From G963677445 sp963677445 (GTDB taxonomy: Bacteria; Bacteroidota; Ignavibacteria; Ignavibacteriales; Melioribacteraceae): DNA of 64,000 nucleotides. Positions 45,898 through 53,963 of this stretch are shown piece by piece. Below the pieces are notes generated by a model. That model searched no databases, had not been told where the DNA came from, and saw nothing but the letters and a program-made list of their open reading frames with translations. The DNA is taken from NCBI GenBank assembly GCA_963677445.2, contig CAXXGF010000061.1, forward strand, positions 1-64,000, read 5' to 3'. The translations under genes were made by a program, and so were the position numbers. Each line of letters starts with the position of its first letter. Positions within the stretch are counted from its first letter, which is position 1.

Positions 45898-47846
45898 ATA
45901 AATGTAAATTGGGATTAGGGCATAACGATTTTGTCTCTTCAGTTGCGTGGTCGCCCGATGGCAGAAAAATCCTTTCCGGCTCCAGGGATAATAGCGTATG
46001 TATATGGGATGCCGAAACTGGAAATATTATACGGACTTTAAGCGGGCATAACGATTCTGTCTATTCAGTGGCGTGGTCGCCCGACGGTCGAAAAATCCTT
46101 TCCGGCTCATGGGATAACAGCGTTCGTATATGGGATGCCGATACAGGAAATATTATACGGACTTTAAGCGGGCATAACTCTTTTTTCTATTCAGTGGCGT
46201 GGTCCCCCGACGGTCGAAAAATCCTTTCCGGCTCAGGGGATAACAGCGTTCGTATATGGGATGCCGATACAGGAAATATTATACGGACTTTAAGCGGGCA
46301 TAACGATTCTGTCGAGTCAGTGGCGTGGTCCCCCGACGGTCGAAAAATCCTTTCCGGCTCAGGGGATAACAGCGTTCGTATATGGGATGCCGATACAGGA
46401 AATATTATACGGACTTTAAGAGGGCATAACTCTTCTGTCTCTTCAGTGGCGTGGTCCCCCGACGGTCGAAAAATCCTTTCCGGCTCCAGGGATAAAAGCG
46501 TTCGTATATGGGATGCCGATACAGGAAATATTATACGGACTTTAAGAGGGCATAACTCTTATGTCTATTCAGTGGCGTGGTCCCCCGACGGTCGAAAAAT
46601 CCTTTCCGGCTCAGGGGATAAAAGCGTTCGTATATGGGATGCCGATACAGGAAATATTATACGGACTTTAAGAGGGCATAACTCTTATGTCTATTCAGTG
46701 GCGTGGTCCCCCGACGGTCGAAAAATCCTTTCCGGCTCCAGGGATAATAGCATTCGTATATGGGATGCCGATACAGGAAATATTATACGGACTTTAAGCG
46801 GGCATAACTCTTATGTCTATTCAGTGGCGTGGTCCCCCGACGGTCGAAAAATCCTTTCCGGCTCATGGGATAACAGCGTTCGTATATGGGATGCCGATAC
46901 AGGAAATATTATACGGACTTTAAGAGGGCATAACTCTTATGTCTATTCAGTGGCGTGGTCCCCCGACGGTCGAAAAATCCTTTCCGGCTCCAGGGATAAC
47001 AGCGTTCGTATATGGGATGCCGATACAGGAAATATTATACGGACTTTAAGCGGGCATAACTTTTATGTCTCCTCAGTGGCGTGGTCCCCCGACGGTCGAA
47101 AAATCCTTTCCGGCTCATGGGATAACAGCGTTCGTATATGGGATGCCGATACAGGAAATATTATACGGACTTTAAGCGGGCATAACGATTCTGTCGAGTC
47201 AGTGGCGTGGTCCCCCGACGGTCGAAAAATCCTTTCCGGCTCCAGGGATAACAGCGTTCGTATATGGGATGCCGATACAGGAAATATTATACGGACTTTA
47301 AGCGGGCATAACTCTTCTGTCTCTTCAGTGGCGTGGTCCCCCGACGGTCGAAATATCCTTTCCGGCTCATGGGATAACAGCGTTCGTATTTGGGATGCCG
47401 ATACAGGAAATATTATACGGACTTTAAGCGGGCATAACTCTTCTGTCTCTTCAGTGGCGTGGTCCCCCGACGGTCGAAATATCCTTTCCGGCTCATGGGA
47501 TAACAGCGTTCGTATTTGGGATGCCGATACAGGAAATATTATACGGACTTTAAGCGGGCATAACTCTTATGTCTATTCAGTGGCGTGGTCCCCCGACGGT
47601 CGAAAAATCCTTTCCGGCTCCAGGGATAACAGCGTTCGTATATGGGATGCCGAAAAAAGAAAAATGTCAAAACATATTCAAATTACCGACAGTAAAAGTT
47701 ATTTACTCTTAAACCCCGATAGCGGCGATGTGGAATATGTTGCCGGCAACGCCTGGAAACACCTCTACGGAGAAGCTCTCACCAAAGATGGCGAATTAAT
47801 TTATTTTAATCCTGAATTTGTAATGGATATTAATGGTTTGGATTAG
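45894..47846 (+). CDS. WD40 protein with 14 near-identical repeats, coupled to the TIR-NACHT gene
   Basis: 650 residues from a TTG (45894) that overlaps the TGA of the TIR-NACHT gene. Residues 10-587 hold 14 WD40 units of exactly 42 residues, consensus HNxxVxSVAWSPDGRKILSG followed by SxDxSVRIWDADTGNIIRTL. Fourteen units suit two seven-bladed propellers. Differences are limited to a few positions: the two residues after HN, the residue before SVAW, R/W/G after the SGS, N/K in DNS, and S/R before the closing Gly. A 63-residue tail (YLLLNPDSGDVEYVAGNAWK) closes it. In most bacterial STAND proteins the WD40 sensor is fused to NACHT, so this is probably the sensor made as a separate chain or by ribosome slippage. 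Confidence 0.88.
   Translation: MNKCKLGLGHNDFVSSVAWSPDGRKILSGSRDNSVCIWDAETGNIIRTLSGHNDSVYSVAWSPDGRKILSGSWDNSVRIWDADTGNIIRTLSGHNSFFYSVAWSPDGRKILSGSGDNSVRIWDADTGNIIRTLSGHNDSVESVAWSPDGRKILSGSGDNSVRIWDADTGNIIRTLRGHNSSVSSVAWSPDGRKILSGSRDKSVRIWDADTGNIIRTLRGHNSYVYSVAWSPDGRKILSGSGDKSVRIWDADTGNIIRTLRGHNSYVYSVAWSPDGRKILSGSRDNSIRIWDADTGNIIRTLSGHNSYVYSVAWSPDGRKILSGSWDNSVRIWDADTGNIIRTLRGHNSYVYSVAWSPDGRKILSGSRDNSVRIWDADTGNIIRTLSGHNFYVSSVAWSPDGRKILSGSWDNSVRIWDADTGNIIRTLSGHNDSVESVAWSPDGRKILSGSRDNSVRIWDADTGNIIRTLSGHNSSVSSVAWSPDGRNILSGSWDNSVRIWDADTGNIIRTLSGHNSSVSSVAWSPDGRNILSGSWDNSVRIWDADTGNIIRTLSGHNSYVYSVAWSPDGRKILSGSRDNSVRIWDAEKRKMSKHIQITDSKSYLLLNPDSGDVEYVAGNAWKHLYGEALTKDGELIYFNPEFVMDINGLD
45921..47684 (+). 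repeat. 126-bp tandem repeat, 14 units (minisatellite within the WD40 gene)
   Basis: Each unit starts cataac and includes gtggcgtggtcccccgacgg and gatgccgatacaggaaat. Most units are identical over more than 115 of 126 bases; units 1 and 2 and the incomplete last unit diverge most. Such identity points to recent unit gain or gene conversion. Confidence 0.92.
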
Positions 47847-49213
47847 ATTATAGAGTTTATATGGAATTTAACTTATTACAGGCTATCCACTCAGCGCCAC
47901 CAAAACCTAAAACCCTGAGCTCCTGACCTCTGGTAAAAAACATAAACTTCAGAACTCCTGATCCCGGTTTTAAAAAAACAATAACTTACATGGATTCATT
48001 CGCAAAATAAAATCGCGGGAAAGAAGTCTGGAGGAGAGTCCCGTCAGGGACGACAGATAATAGCCCCGCAATTTATTGTGGGGTAAATGGGCGACATACA
48101 ATCACAAAAAGTCCCGCCAGGGACGACAGAAACAACTTTTTCATCCTCTAAAATAGTACATCTTCTTTTTTGTTTGCTCGATGAATCAGAAAGACTATTT
48201 ATATTGAGAGCTTGCGATGTGATAATTCGCGTTAAACTTCCGCGATTTCATTTTGCGAGAGGTGAGGAGTTCTGAACTTATTGATTCACGGTCTGTGATA
48301 AAAACATTTATTGTACTCTAAACAAATAAAAAGGCATATACTAATTCGACCTCGGTATTCTCCTTCCCTTTAGAAAAAGGGGAGGCAGGGAGCAATGCTG
48401 TCAACTTAGGCCCAAAATCTTTTTTATGTTCCCGGGAATATTGGGGATTGTATATTTTTTCTATCCGTCCCCACGGGGAATTCCCTGCGGGAACACCCCG
48501 TGGCTATTCGGCTTCGCCCCCTTCGGGGACGGTAAAAAAATCCCTTAAGTTGACAGCAGTGGGCCGGGAGGGGTTTGATCTACCTTTCGATACAAACATA
48601 CTTAATAAAAATTGAATACTGGTAATACAGTTGCCGCATTAGTCGGTGTTTCATTACAATCCTCACTCCGCCTCATCGATTGAAATGAAAAATATGATAA
48701 ATTCAGAGCTCCTGGCCTCTGGTAAAAAACAACTACCTATTGAAATATATTTGTAAAATAAATTATCGTATTGTTGACGCACAGCCCGAAAAATATTTGA
48801 TAACTTATTCATTCGCGGACTATTACAAATATATTTATTGAACTCCCTCGGATAAATATGGTGTACCTGACGGCACACCAAATATTTTGCTTTTCTCTTT
48901 TTTACCAATATGATGTCCCTAACGGGACATAAAAAAGTAATTACAGTAAAAGAATGTCCCGTTAGGGGCGAAATATTGGCAGCAAAAAAAGAATAAAGCG
49001 TCCGGGTGTGCCGTCAGGAACACCATATAAAACAACCTGAATTATATTCCATACCTTAGGTGAGGGAATTAAATCATAAAAAATTTATTGAATTGAGTCC
49101 TGTCAGGAGTTCAAAACTGAACTGAAAAAAATAAATCTTGTTAAAAGAGAGGTGGATAGATGTTCATCCACATATTACAATAAATACATCAATATTTAAC
49201 AAAACCAAACACT
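47847..49213. other. 1.37-kb repeat-rich gap
   Basis: No intact gene. It holds two copies of the ctcctga/ctggtaaaaaaca element (47918-47965 and 48697-48740), a longer match to 27526-27593 at 47949-48014, gtcccg-ncaggg-acgacag elements at 48031-48053 and 48110-48131, a match to 27748-27780 at 48241-48273, the 161-bp MITE-like element, and paired gacggcacacca/gtgtgccgtcagg motifs at 48866 and 49014. It closes the TIR-NACHT locus. Confidence 0.6.
48397..48557. mobile_element. MITE-like element, 161 bp
   Basis: Perfect 12-bp terminal inverted repeats gctgtcaactta (48397-48408) and taagttgacagc (48546-48557) enclose a non-coding interior with internal palindromes (ccccacgggg, cccccttcgggg). A partial inverted copy lies at about 42286-42394. 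No target duplication is evident and no transposase with these ends is in the window. Confidence 0.6.
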
Positions 49214-50315
49214 ATGAAAAATTTACTCTTAACCATACTGCTGAGCGGCATCCTTACTTCACTATTATACAGCGAGGGGAATTCAACTTTTTCGGGAAAC
49301 ACCATTTTTAATGAAACCGACGCCTACCTTGAAAAAATGATTGACAGCCTGGAAATTGTGGGGCTTAATTACGCGGTTTTAATAGATAATAAAGTGGTTC
49401 ATCAAAAAGCATTCGGACTGGCCAATTTGCAGCTTCGTGTTCCGATGACATTGGACAATTCTTTTCCTGTCGCCTCCATTTCAAAGTTGTTCAGTTCCAC
49501 AGCGCTTCATGAGCTTTTGCATAAACATAACCGCGGCGTAAATGAAACGGTCGGTGAATTTCTTCCTGATAGAAAAGACCTGCCGGAGTCATGGAAGGAA
49601 TTAACATTAAAACAATTGCTCTCACATACTTCGGGAATTCCTGACCAGATAGATTACCATATCTATCTCGCGCCCGAAAGTGAAGAATTTGTGATCGAAT
49701 CCCTGAAAGACAAACCATTCAGCTCAAAACCGGGAACGGAATCAAAATATAACGCCACCGGCTTTTTGCTGGTTCGTATGATAATCGAAAAACTGGCGGG
49801 CCGTGATTTTGAGTCTTATATGCAAACCGCGGTTTTTGACAAACTGGACCTGGGCTCTGCCCATTACGGGGGATTTAAAAAAATTATCCCCGGCCGGGTA
49901 ACCTGTTACCAGACCAATAATAATAAGAGGCAGATGTTTCCCTTAAACTATTCTCCCCCGATGTACGCCGGCGCCGGTTTGAACATTACAATCCATGACC
50001 TGGTTAAAATGGTTTCAGGCAATCCAAAATGAACAGATCCTGACAAAGGAACAGCTTGAGATTATCCAAACTCCGGTTAAACTTAACAATGGCCGGGATG
50101 GTTTTTTCGGTCTGGGCTGGGAAGCCTGCAGGTTAGAGGATAACTACAGAATGACAGGACATGGAGGAGCGGGAATTTCATCATTCAGACACTATTGGAA
50201 TGAAAAAACCGGTAAAAATGTAACTGTGATTTTACTTACCAACGGGGCATTTAACCAGGCAATCAAACCAAACCAGATCAACGCGCAAATCGCAGATATG
50301 ATATTAGGTGACTGA
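49214..50315 (+). pseudogene. serine hydrolase (beta-lactamase/DD-peptidase family), frameshifted
   Basis: A signal peptide (1-20) is followed by the serine beta-lactamase fold. The nucleophile motif is S-I-S-K in FPVASISKLFSSTALHELL, the second motif is YNATGF (Y-x-N), and the third is HGGAG in the downstream frame (YRMTGHGGAGISSF). The first frame stops at 50032. The second frame (49995-50315) continues from WFQAIQNEQILTKEQLE to NAQIADMILGD. The shift lies in the A4 run at about 50005-50010: with three A residues the frame is continuous and gives about 366 residues. All catalytic motifs survive, so a sequencing error is as likely as true loss. Such enzymes hydrolyse peptides or esters; the substrate is not predictable. 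Confidence 0.8.
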
Positions 50316-50550
50316 ATATAATCATCATTCCGAAAAAAAGAGGTTCCGAAAGACTGCCAGCGAGGAATAACACCACTTAAAGAAAAGCATTTCATATAAC
50401 GCCGGGTATTCAGTTAATTGCTGATAAGAAATTCTTCCGCCCGGTTGCCGGCATAAACCTCTATGAGTCATATAAAAACCACCGCCGGGTAATAACCAAA
50501 CCTGGCTGAATAACAGTCATTTGGTATTATTAAAATGAATGGAGCCTCAA

Positions 50551-51504
50551 ATGAAAAAATTTATTACAATACTGGTTATATTTATAACACAGATCGGACA
50601 AGCGCAGGAAACCGTTACTGACTTTGACGGGAATATTTATAATACCGTAACAATTGGAAACCAGGTCTGGCTTAAAGAAAATCTGAAATCTTTACATTAT
50701 TCGGATGGGGAAGTGATACCGGACATCGCGAAATATAATGACAGCGACAGCCTCGGGGAAATATACGGATGCCTTTACACATGGGACGCCGCTATGAGAA
50801 ATTCAACCTCCCAGGGAGCGCAGGGAATAGCGCCGGAAGGCTGGCATATACCGACCGACGCGGAATGGAGAGAGATGGAAAATTACCTCGGGGGAGCCTC
50901 TGTCGCGGGAGGAAAAATGAAAACGGCCGGAACATCCCAATGGAATTCACCCAATACCGCGGCGACAAACAGCAGCGGATTTTCAGCGTTGCCCGCTGGT
51001 GAATATGACGGATTTTATACTCCACATATCTTTCGGCTGTTAAACGAATACGCGGTTTTCTGGACTTCAACCCAGGTTACCCTGACAAAAGCGAGAGAAA
51101 GATACCTGAATTATGAAAGTGAAGAATCTTTGATTTACGACTGGTACAAAGTGATGAAATATTCAATCCGCTGTATTAAAGACGCGCCAACATCACTTGA
51201 TGATAACATTATAATCCCGGAGGAATCGGGACTTGAGCAAAATTACCCCAATCCTTTTAATCCCGCCACAAAAATCAAATTTTCCGTAGGACAGATTTGT
51301 AATCTGTCCTGCCCGGGTATTCACACCACCTTAAAAATCTACAACTCCCTCGGCGCCGAAATAACCACCCTGGTAAACGAAATAAAATCCCCCGGAACAT
51401 ACGAGGTTGAATGGGACGCCTCGGGATTCGCTTCAGGTATATATCTCTGCAAAATGGAATGCGGAAACTTTAGAACAGCGAAAAAAATGATTTTATTGAG
51501 ATGA
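50551..51504 (+). CDS. FISUMP-domain secreted protein with T9SS sorting domain
   Basis: 317 residues from the ATG at 50551, which has ggag 8-11 bp upstream; an ATG at 50539 is in frame but less well placed. A signal peptide ends near IGQAQ. Residues about 20-210 are a FISUMP domain (Fibrobacter succinogenes major paralogous domain, TIGR02145): TVTIGNQVWLKENLKSLHY, then GWHIPTDAEWREMENYLG and YSIRCIKD, related to the formylglycine-enzyme fold. The T9SS tail (NYPNPFNPATK) is interrupted after KIKFSV by about 13 extra residues, GQICNLSCPGIHT, encoded by a palindromic insertion. The reading frame is kept and the tail still ends TAKKMILLR. Confidence 0.8.
   Translation: MKKFITILVIFITQIGQAQETVTDFDGNIYNTVTIGNQVWLKENLKSLHYSDGEVIPDIAKYNDSDSLGEIYGCLYTWDAAMRNSTSQGAQGIAPEGWHIPTDAEWREMENYLGGASVAGGKMKTAGTSQWNSPNTAATNSSGFSALPAGEYDGFYTPHIFRLLNEYAVFWTSTQVTLTKARERYLNYESEESLIYDWYKVMKYSIRCIKDAPTSLDDNIIIPEESGLEQNYPNPFNPATKIKFSVGQICNLSCPGIHTTLKIYNSLGAEITTLVNEIKSPGTYEVEWDASGFASGIYLCKMECGNFRTAKKMILLR
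51288..51310. repeat. palindromic insertion within the T9SS tail
   Basis: Arms aggacagatt (51288-51297) and aatctgtcct (51301-51310) around tgt. It falls inside the coding sequence and accounts for the extra residues GQICNLSC in an otherwise standard T9SS domain. Confidence 0.75.
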
Positions 51505-51539
51505 TAAGAATCAGCTACGCAATATGATTCCGGAATTCA

Positions 51540-51567
51540 GCAGAGACGCAATGCATTGCGTCTCTGC
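51540..51567. repeat. 28-bp perfect palindrome after the FISUMP gene
   Basis: Arms gcagagacgcaatg and cattgcgtctctgc, 36 bp past the stop. Nearly the same sequence as the palindrome at 26079-26108 with a different centre. Confidence 0.85.
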
Positions 51568-51769
51568 ATTCTGAATTTAATGAAAATTAAAAAATCCCGG
51601 AGGGATGACGGGATTATAAAAACAGAATCAGCAAAGTTATCAAGTCACTCGAAGTAAGTCCTCCCTCACCAATCAAATAAATTATTTATATTTATATTAT
51701 GATTTTCCGGACAATACATATTGGTCGCGATGTTTTAACAGCCGCGACACAATTATAATAATAACAAAA

Positions 51770-52507
51770 ATGCTTAAACACATTGTCAAAAATATATTAA
51801 ACCGCCTCGGTTACGACATTCACAGGTTTGAGAATCTGCCATTCTTTCATTCACTGTTATCCTCGTATATCCGGAGAAAAGGAAAATTATCATTCATTCA
51901 GATTGGCGCCAATGACGGAATAAGCAGCGATCCTCTTTACCGGTTTATTAAGCGTAACAAAGTAAAAGTAAAGGGAATTGTTGTTGAGCCGCTCCCCGAT
52001 TTTTTCGCAAAACTTAAGAAAAACTATAGCGGTTTTCCTGAAATTACCGCTGTGAATAAGGCGATACATAACAGTAAGGGGGAAATGAAAATCTACCGTG
52101 TAAACCCTGCCCGCTTAAATGAACTTCCCGCATGGGCCGGTGGAATCGCCTCATTTGACCCGGGTCATCACCGGCGCTCAGCCATTCCCGCCGATGTGAT
52201 AATCGAAGAAAAGGTGGAATGCATCACTCTTGCCGAACTGACTGAAAAATACAACTGCCCCGCGCCCGATCTGCTTCAGATTGATACCGAAGGTTATGAT
52301 GCCGAAATAATTCTCAATATTAATTTTGAGCGGATGAAACCGGCGGTAATCCATTTTGAACATAACCTGAATGAAGGGGTTATGGATAAGGAAACATTTC
52401 AGAAAGTAACAACCTGCCTGCACGAAAACGGATATGAAATATGGCTCGACGATAATGACGCCACCGCATACCAGAGAAATATTTTTGTGGAGATGTGCGA
52501 TAAGTAA
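51770..52507 (+). CDS. FkbM family methyltransferase
   Basis: 245 residues. The FkbM fold is marked by FIQIGANDGISSDPL (SAM motif I), IVVEPLPDFFAKLKKN (acidic post-I), AVNKAIHNSKGEMKIY, and the family end DLLQIDTEGYDAEIILNINF with VIHFEHNL. These enzymes usually O-methylate sugars or polyketide-like products; here a surface glycan substrate is plausible but unproven. It is convergent with the short-chain dehydrogenase gene, with the two stops one base apart. Confidence 0.85.
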   Translation: MLKHIVKNILNRLGYDIHRFENLPFFHSLLSSYIRRKGKLSFIQIGANDGISSDPLYRFIKRNKVKVKGIVVEPLPDFFAKLKKNYSGFPEITAVNKAIHNSKGEMKIYRVNPARLNELPAWAGGIASFDPGHHRRSAIPADVIIEEKVECITLAELTEKYNCPAPDLLQIDTEGYDAEIILNINFERMKPAVIHFEHNLNEGVMDKETFQKVTTCLHENGYEIWLDDNDATAYQRNIFVEMCDK

Positions 52508-52508
52508 T

Positions 52509-53252
52509 TCACGCGTCGGAATAGCCGGTCATCTTATCGAATAAACCGGGGGGAATAAGGCTGACCAGCTTTGTACCGATAACGGTGGGCAGCGGAAATT
52601 GTATTATACGTTTCTCTTTTCTTATACCTTTCAGAATTATCCCCGCCGCTTTTTCAGGTGACATCAGGAAAGGCATCTTAAAATTATTTTTGTCGGTCAT
52701 AGGTGTTTTCACAAATCCCGGTTTGATGGTAATTATCTTTATACCGTAATCGGCAGCTTCTCTTCTCAGCCCCTCCAGAAAGATAGATAATGCCGCTTTG
52801 CTGGAACAATATAATCCGCTGCCTGAAAATCCCCTGTTATCGGCAAGGCTTGAAACTCCCGCGATTATCCCCGATTTTCTTTTCATCATTTCCGGCAGAA
52901 GATGTTCAATCCAGTATATGTTTCCCATCAGGTTGGTGGCGAATGTTTCCTCAGCGTCGGCCGAACTGAAGTTTTTTATTGTGCTTCTTTTTCCCATGCC
53001 GGCGTTAAGAATAGTTATATCAGGTATACCCTGTTTTTCGGCGGTTTCCTGAAATGCCTCTTTTACCTCCTCCTTTTTGCCCACATCACACCGGATAACA
53101 AGACATCCTGCCGATTCAAAATCCTCCAGCAGTTCTGTTCTCCGGGAAATAAGAGCCGGTTTTATACCCGTTTTAACCAGTTTTTCCGCGATTGATCTGC
53201 CAATACCGGTGGCAGCCCCGGTAATTAGTATCTTTTTTCCGGATAATTCCAT
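52509..53252 (-). CDS. SDR family oxidoreductase
   Basis: 247 residues. The classical short-chain dehydrogenase pattern: nucleotide-binding TGAATGIG (about 11-18), ILNAGMG, catalytic Ser in IIAGVSSLAD and the Y-x-x-x-K pair in GLYCSSKAAL, then IKPGFVKTPMT. The residue after the second strand is Arg (ISRRTE), typical of NADP(H) use. The C-terminal hydrophobic stretch (VIGTKLVSLIPPGLFDKM) suggests membrane association, as in the YqjQ/DltE-like branch. Substrate unknown. Confidence 0.87.
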   Translation of the reverse strand: MELSGKKILITGAATGIGRSIAEKLVKTGIKPALISRRTELLEDFESAGCLVIRCDVGKKEEVKEAFQETAEKQGIPDITILNAGMGKRSTIKNFSSADAEETFATNLMGNIYWIEHLLPEMMKRKSGIIAGVSSLADNRGFSGSGLYCSSKAALSIFLEGLRREAADYGIKIITIKPGFVKTPMTDKNNFKMPFLMSPEKAAGIILKGIRKEKRIIQFPLPTVIGTKLVSLIPPGLFDKMTGYSDA

Positions 53253-53390
53253 AATTCTGCTTTATATTTGTTTTGTAATTTGTTATTTACCGGAACAATC
53301 TATTATTTTTTTTCCCATTTTTTCCAAATAATTGTACATTTAGGAAAATTATTATAAATTAAAGAAAATTTACTACTTAGCTGAAAAATA

Positions 53391-53963
53391 ATGAAACTGG
53401 ACTATATTGAAACCGACGATATAATGGTAAGCCGGGAAGTTTATAAAGAAAAATTTCTCTGTAACCTGAAAGAATGCAAGGGCGCCTGCTGCACACTTCA
53501 CAGCGACGCCGGCGCGCCCGTAACCGAAGAAGAAATTGAAATAATAAAAAAACATCTCCCGGTAATTATGGAATACCTGCCGGAAGAACACAGGCGCGAA
53601 ATTGAAGAAAAAGGATATGCCGAAGAAAAATATGACCAGCTCCTCCTCAGGAGCCTTAATGACCGGGCCTGCGTTTTTGTAATCTGGGATGGCGATATAG
53701 CAAAATGTGGTATAGAAAAAGCCTACCGGGATGGAAAAATTGATTTTATTAAACCTGTTTCATGCCACCTGTATCCTATCAGGATTTCATATTTTGGCGG
53801 TCCTGTTCTTAAATATGAAAGGATAGCGGAATGTGAACCGGCTATCCGTGAGAATGGGATTGAAAAACCGGTGATTCTGGATTTTTGTAAAGAGGCTATA
53901 GAAAGAGCGTTTGGAAAGGATTTTTATATGAATCTTAAAAAATCAGAACGGAGCGTGAAATAA
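53391..53963 (+). CDS. DUF3109 family protein
   Basis: 190 residues. A Cys cluster at about 28-36 (LKECKGACCTLH) and later Cys residues (RACVF, AKCGIE, PVSCHLYPIRI, AECEPAI) fit DUF3109/YkgJ-like proteins thought to bind a metal or iron-sulfur centre. Function is not established. Its TAA overlaps the ATG of rpoN, so it is the first gene of a tightly coupled run. Confidence 0.8.
   Translation: MKLDYIETDDIMVSREVYKEKFLCNLKECKGACCTLHSDAGAPVTEEEIEIIKKHLPVIMEYLPEEHRREIEEKGYAEEKYDQLLLRSLNDRACVFVIWDGDIAKCGIEKAYRDGKIDFIKPVSCHLYPIRISYFGGPVLKYERIAECEPAIRENGIEKPVILDFCKEAIERAFGKDFYMNLKKSERSVK

Noticed and set aside
45921..47684. Regular tandem repeat resembling a CRISPR array
   Set aside because: Units are 126 bp, in frame, and translate to perfect WD40 repeats; there are no spacers.
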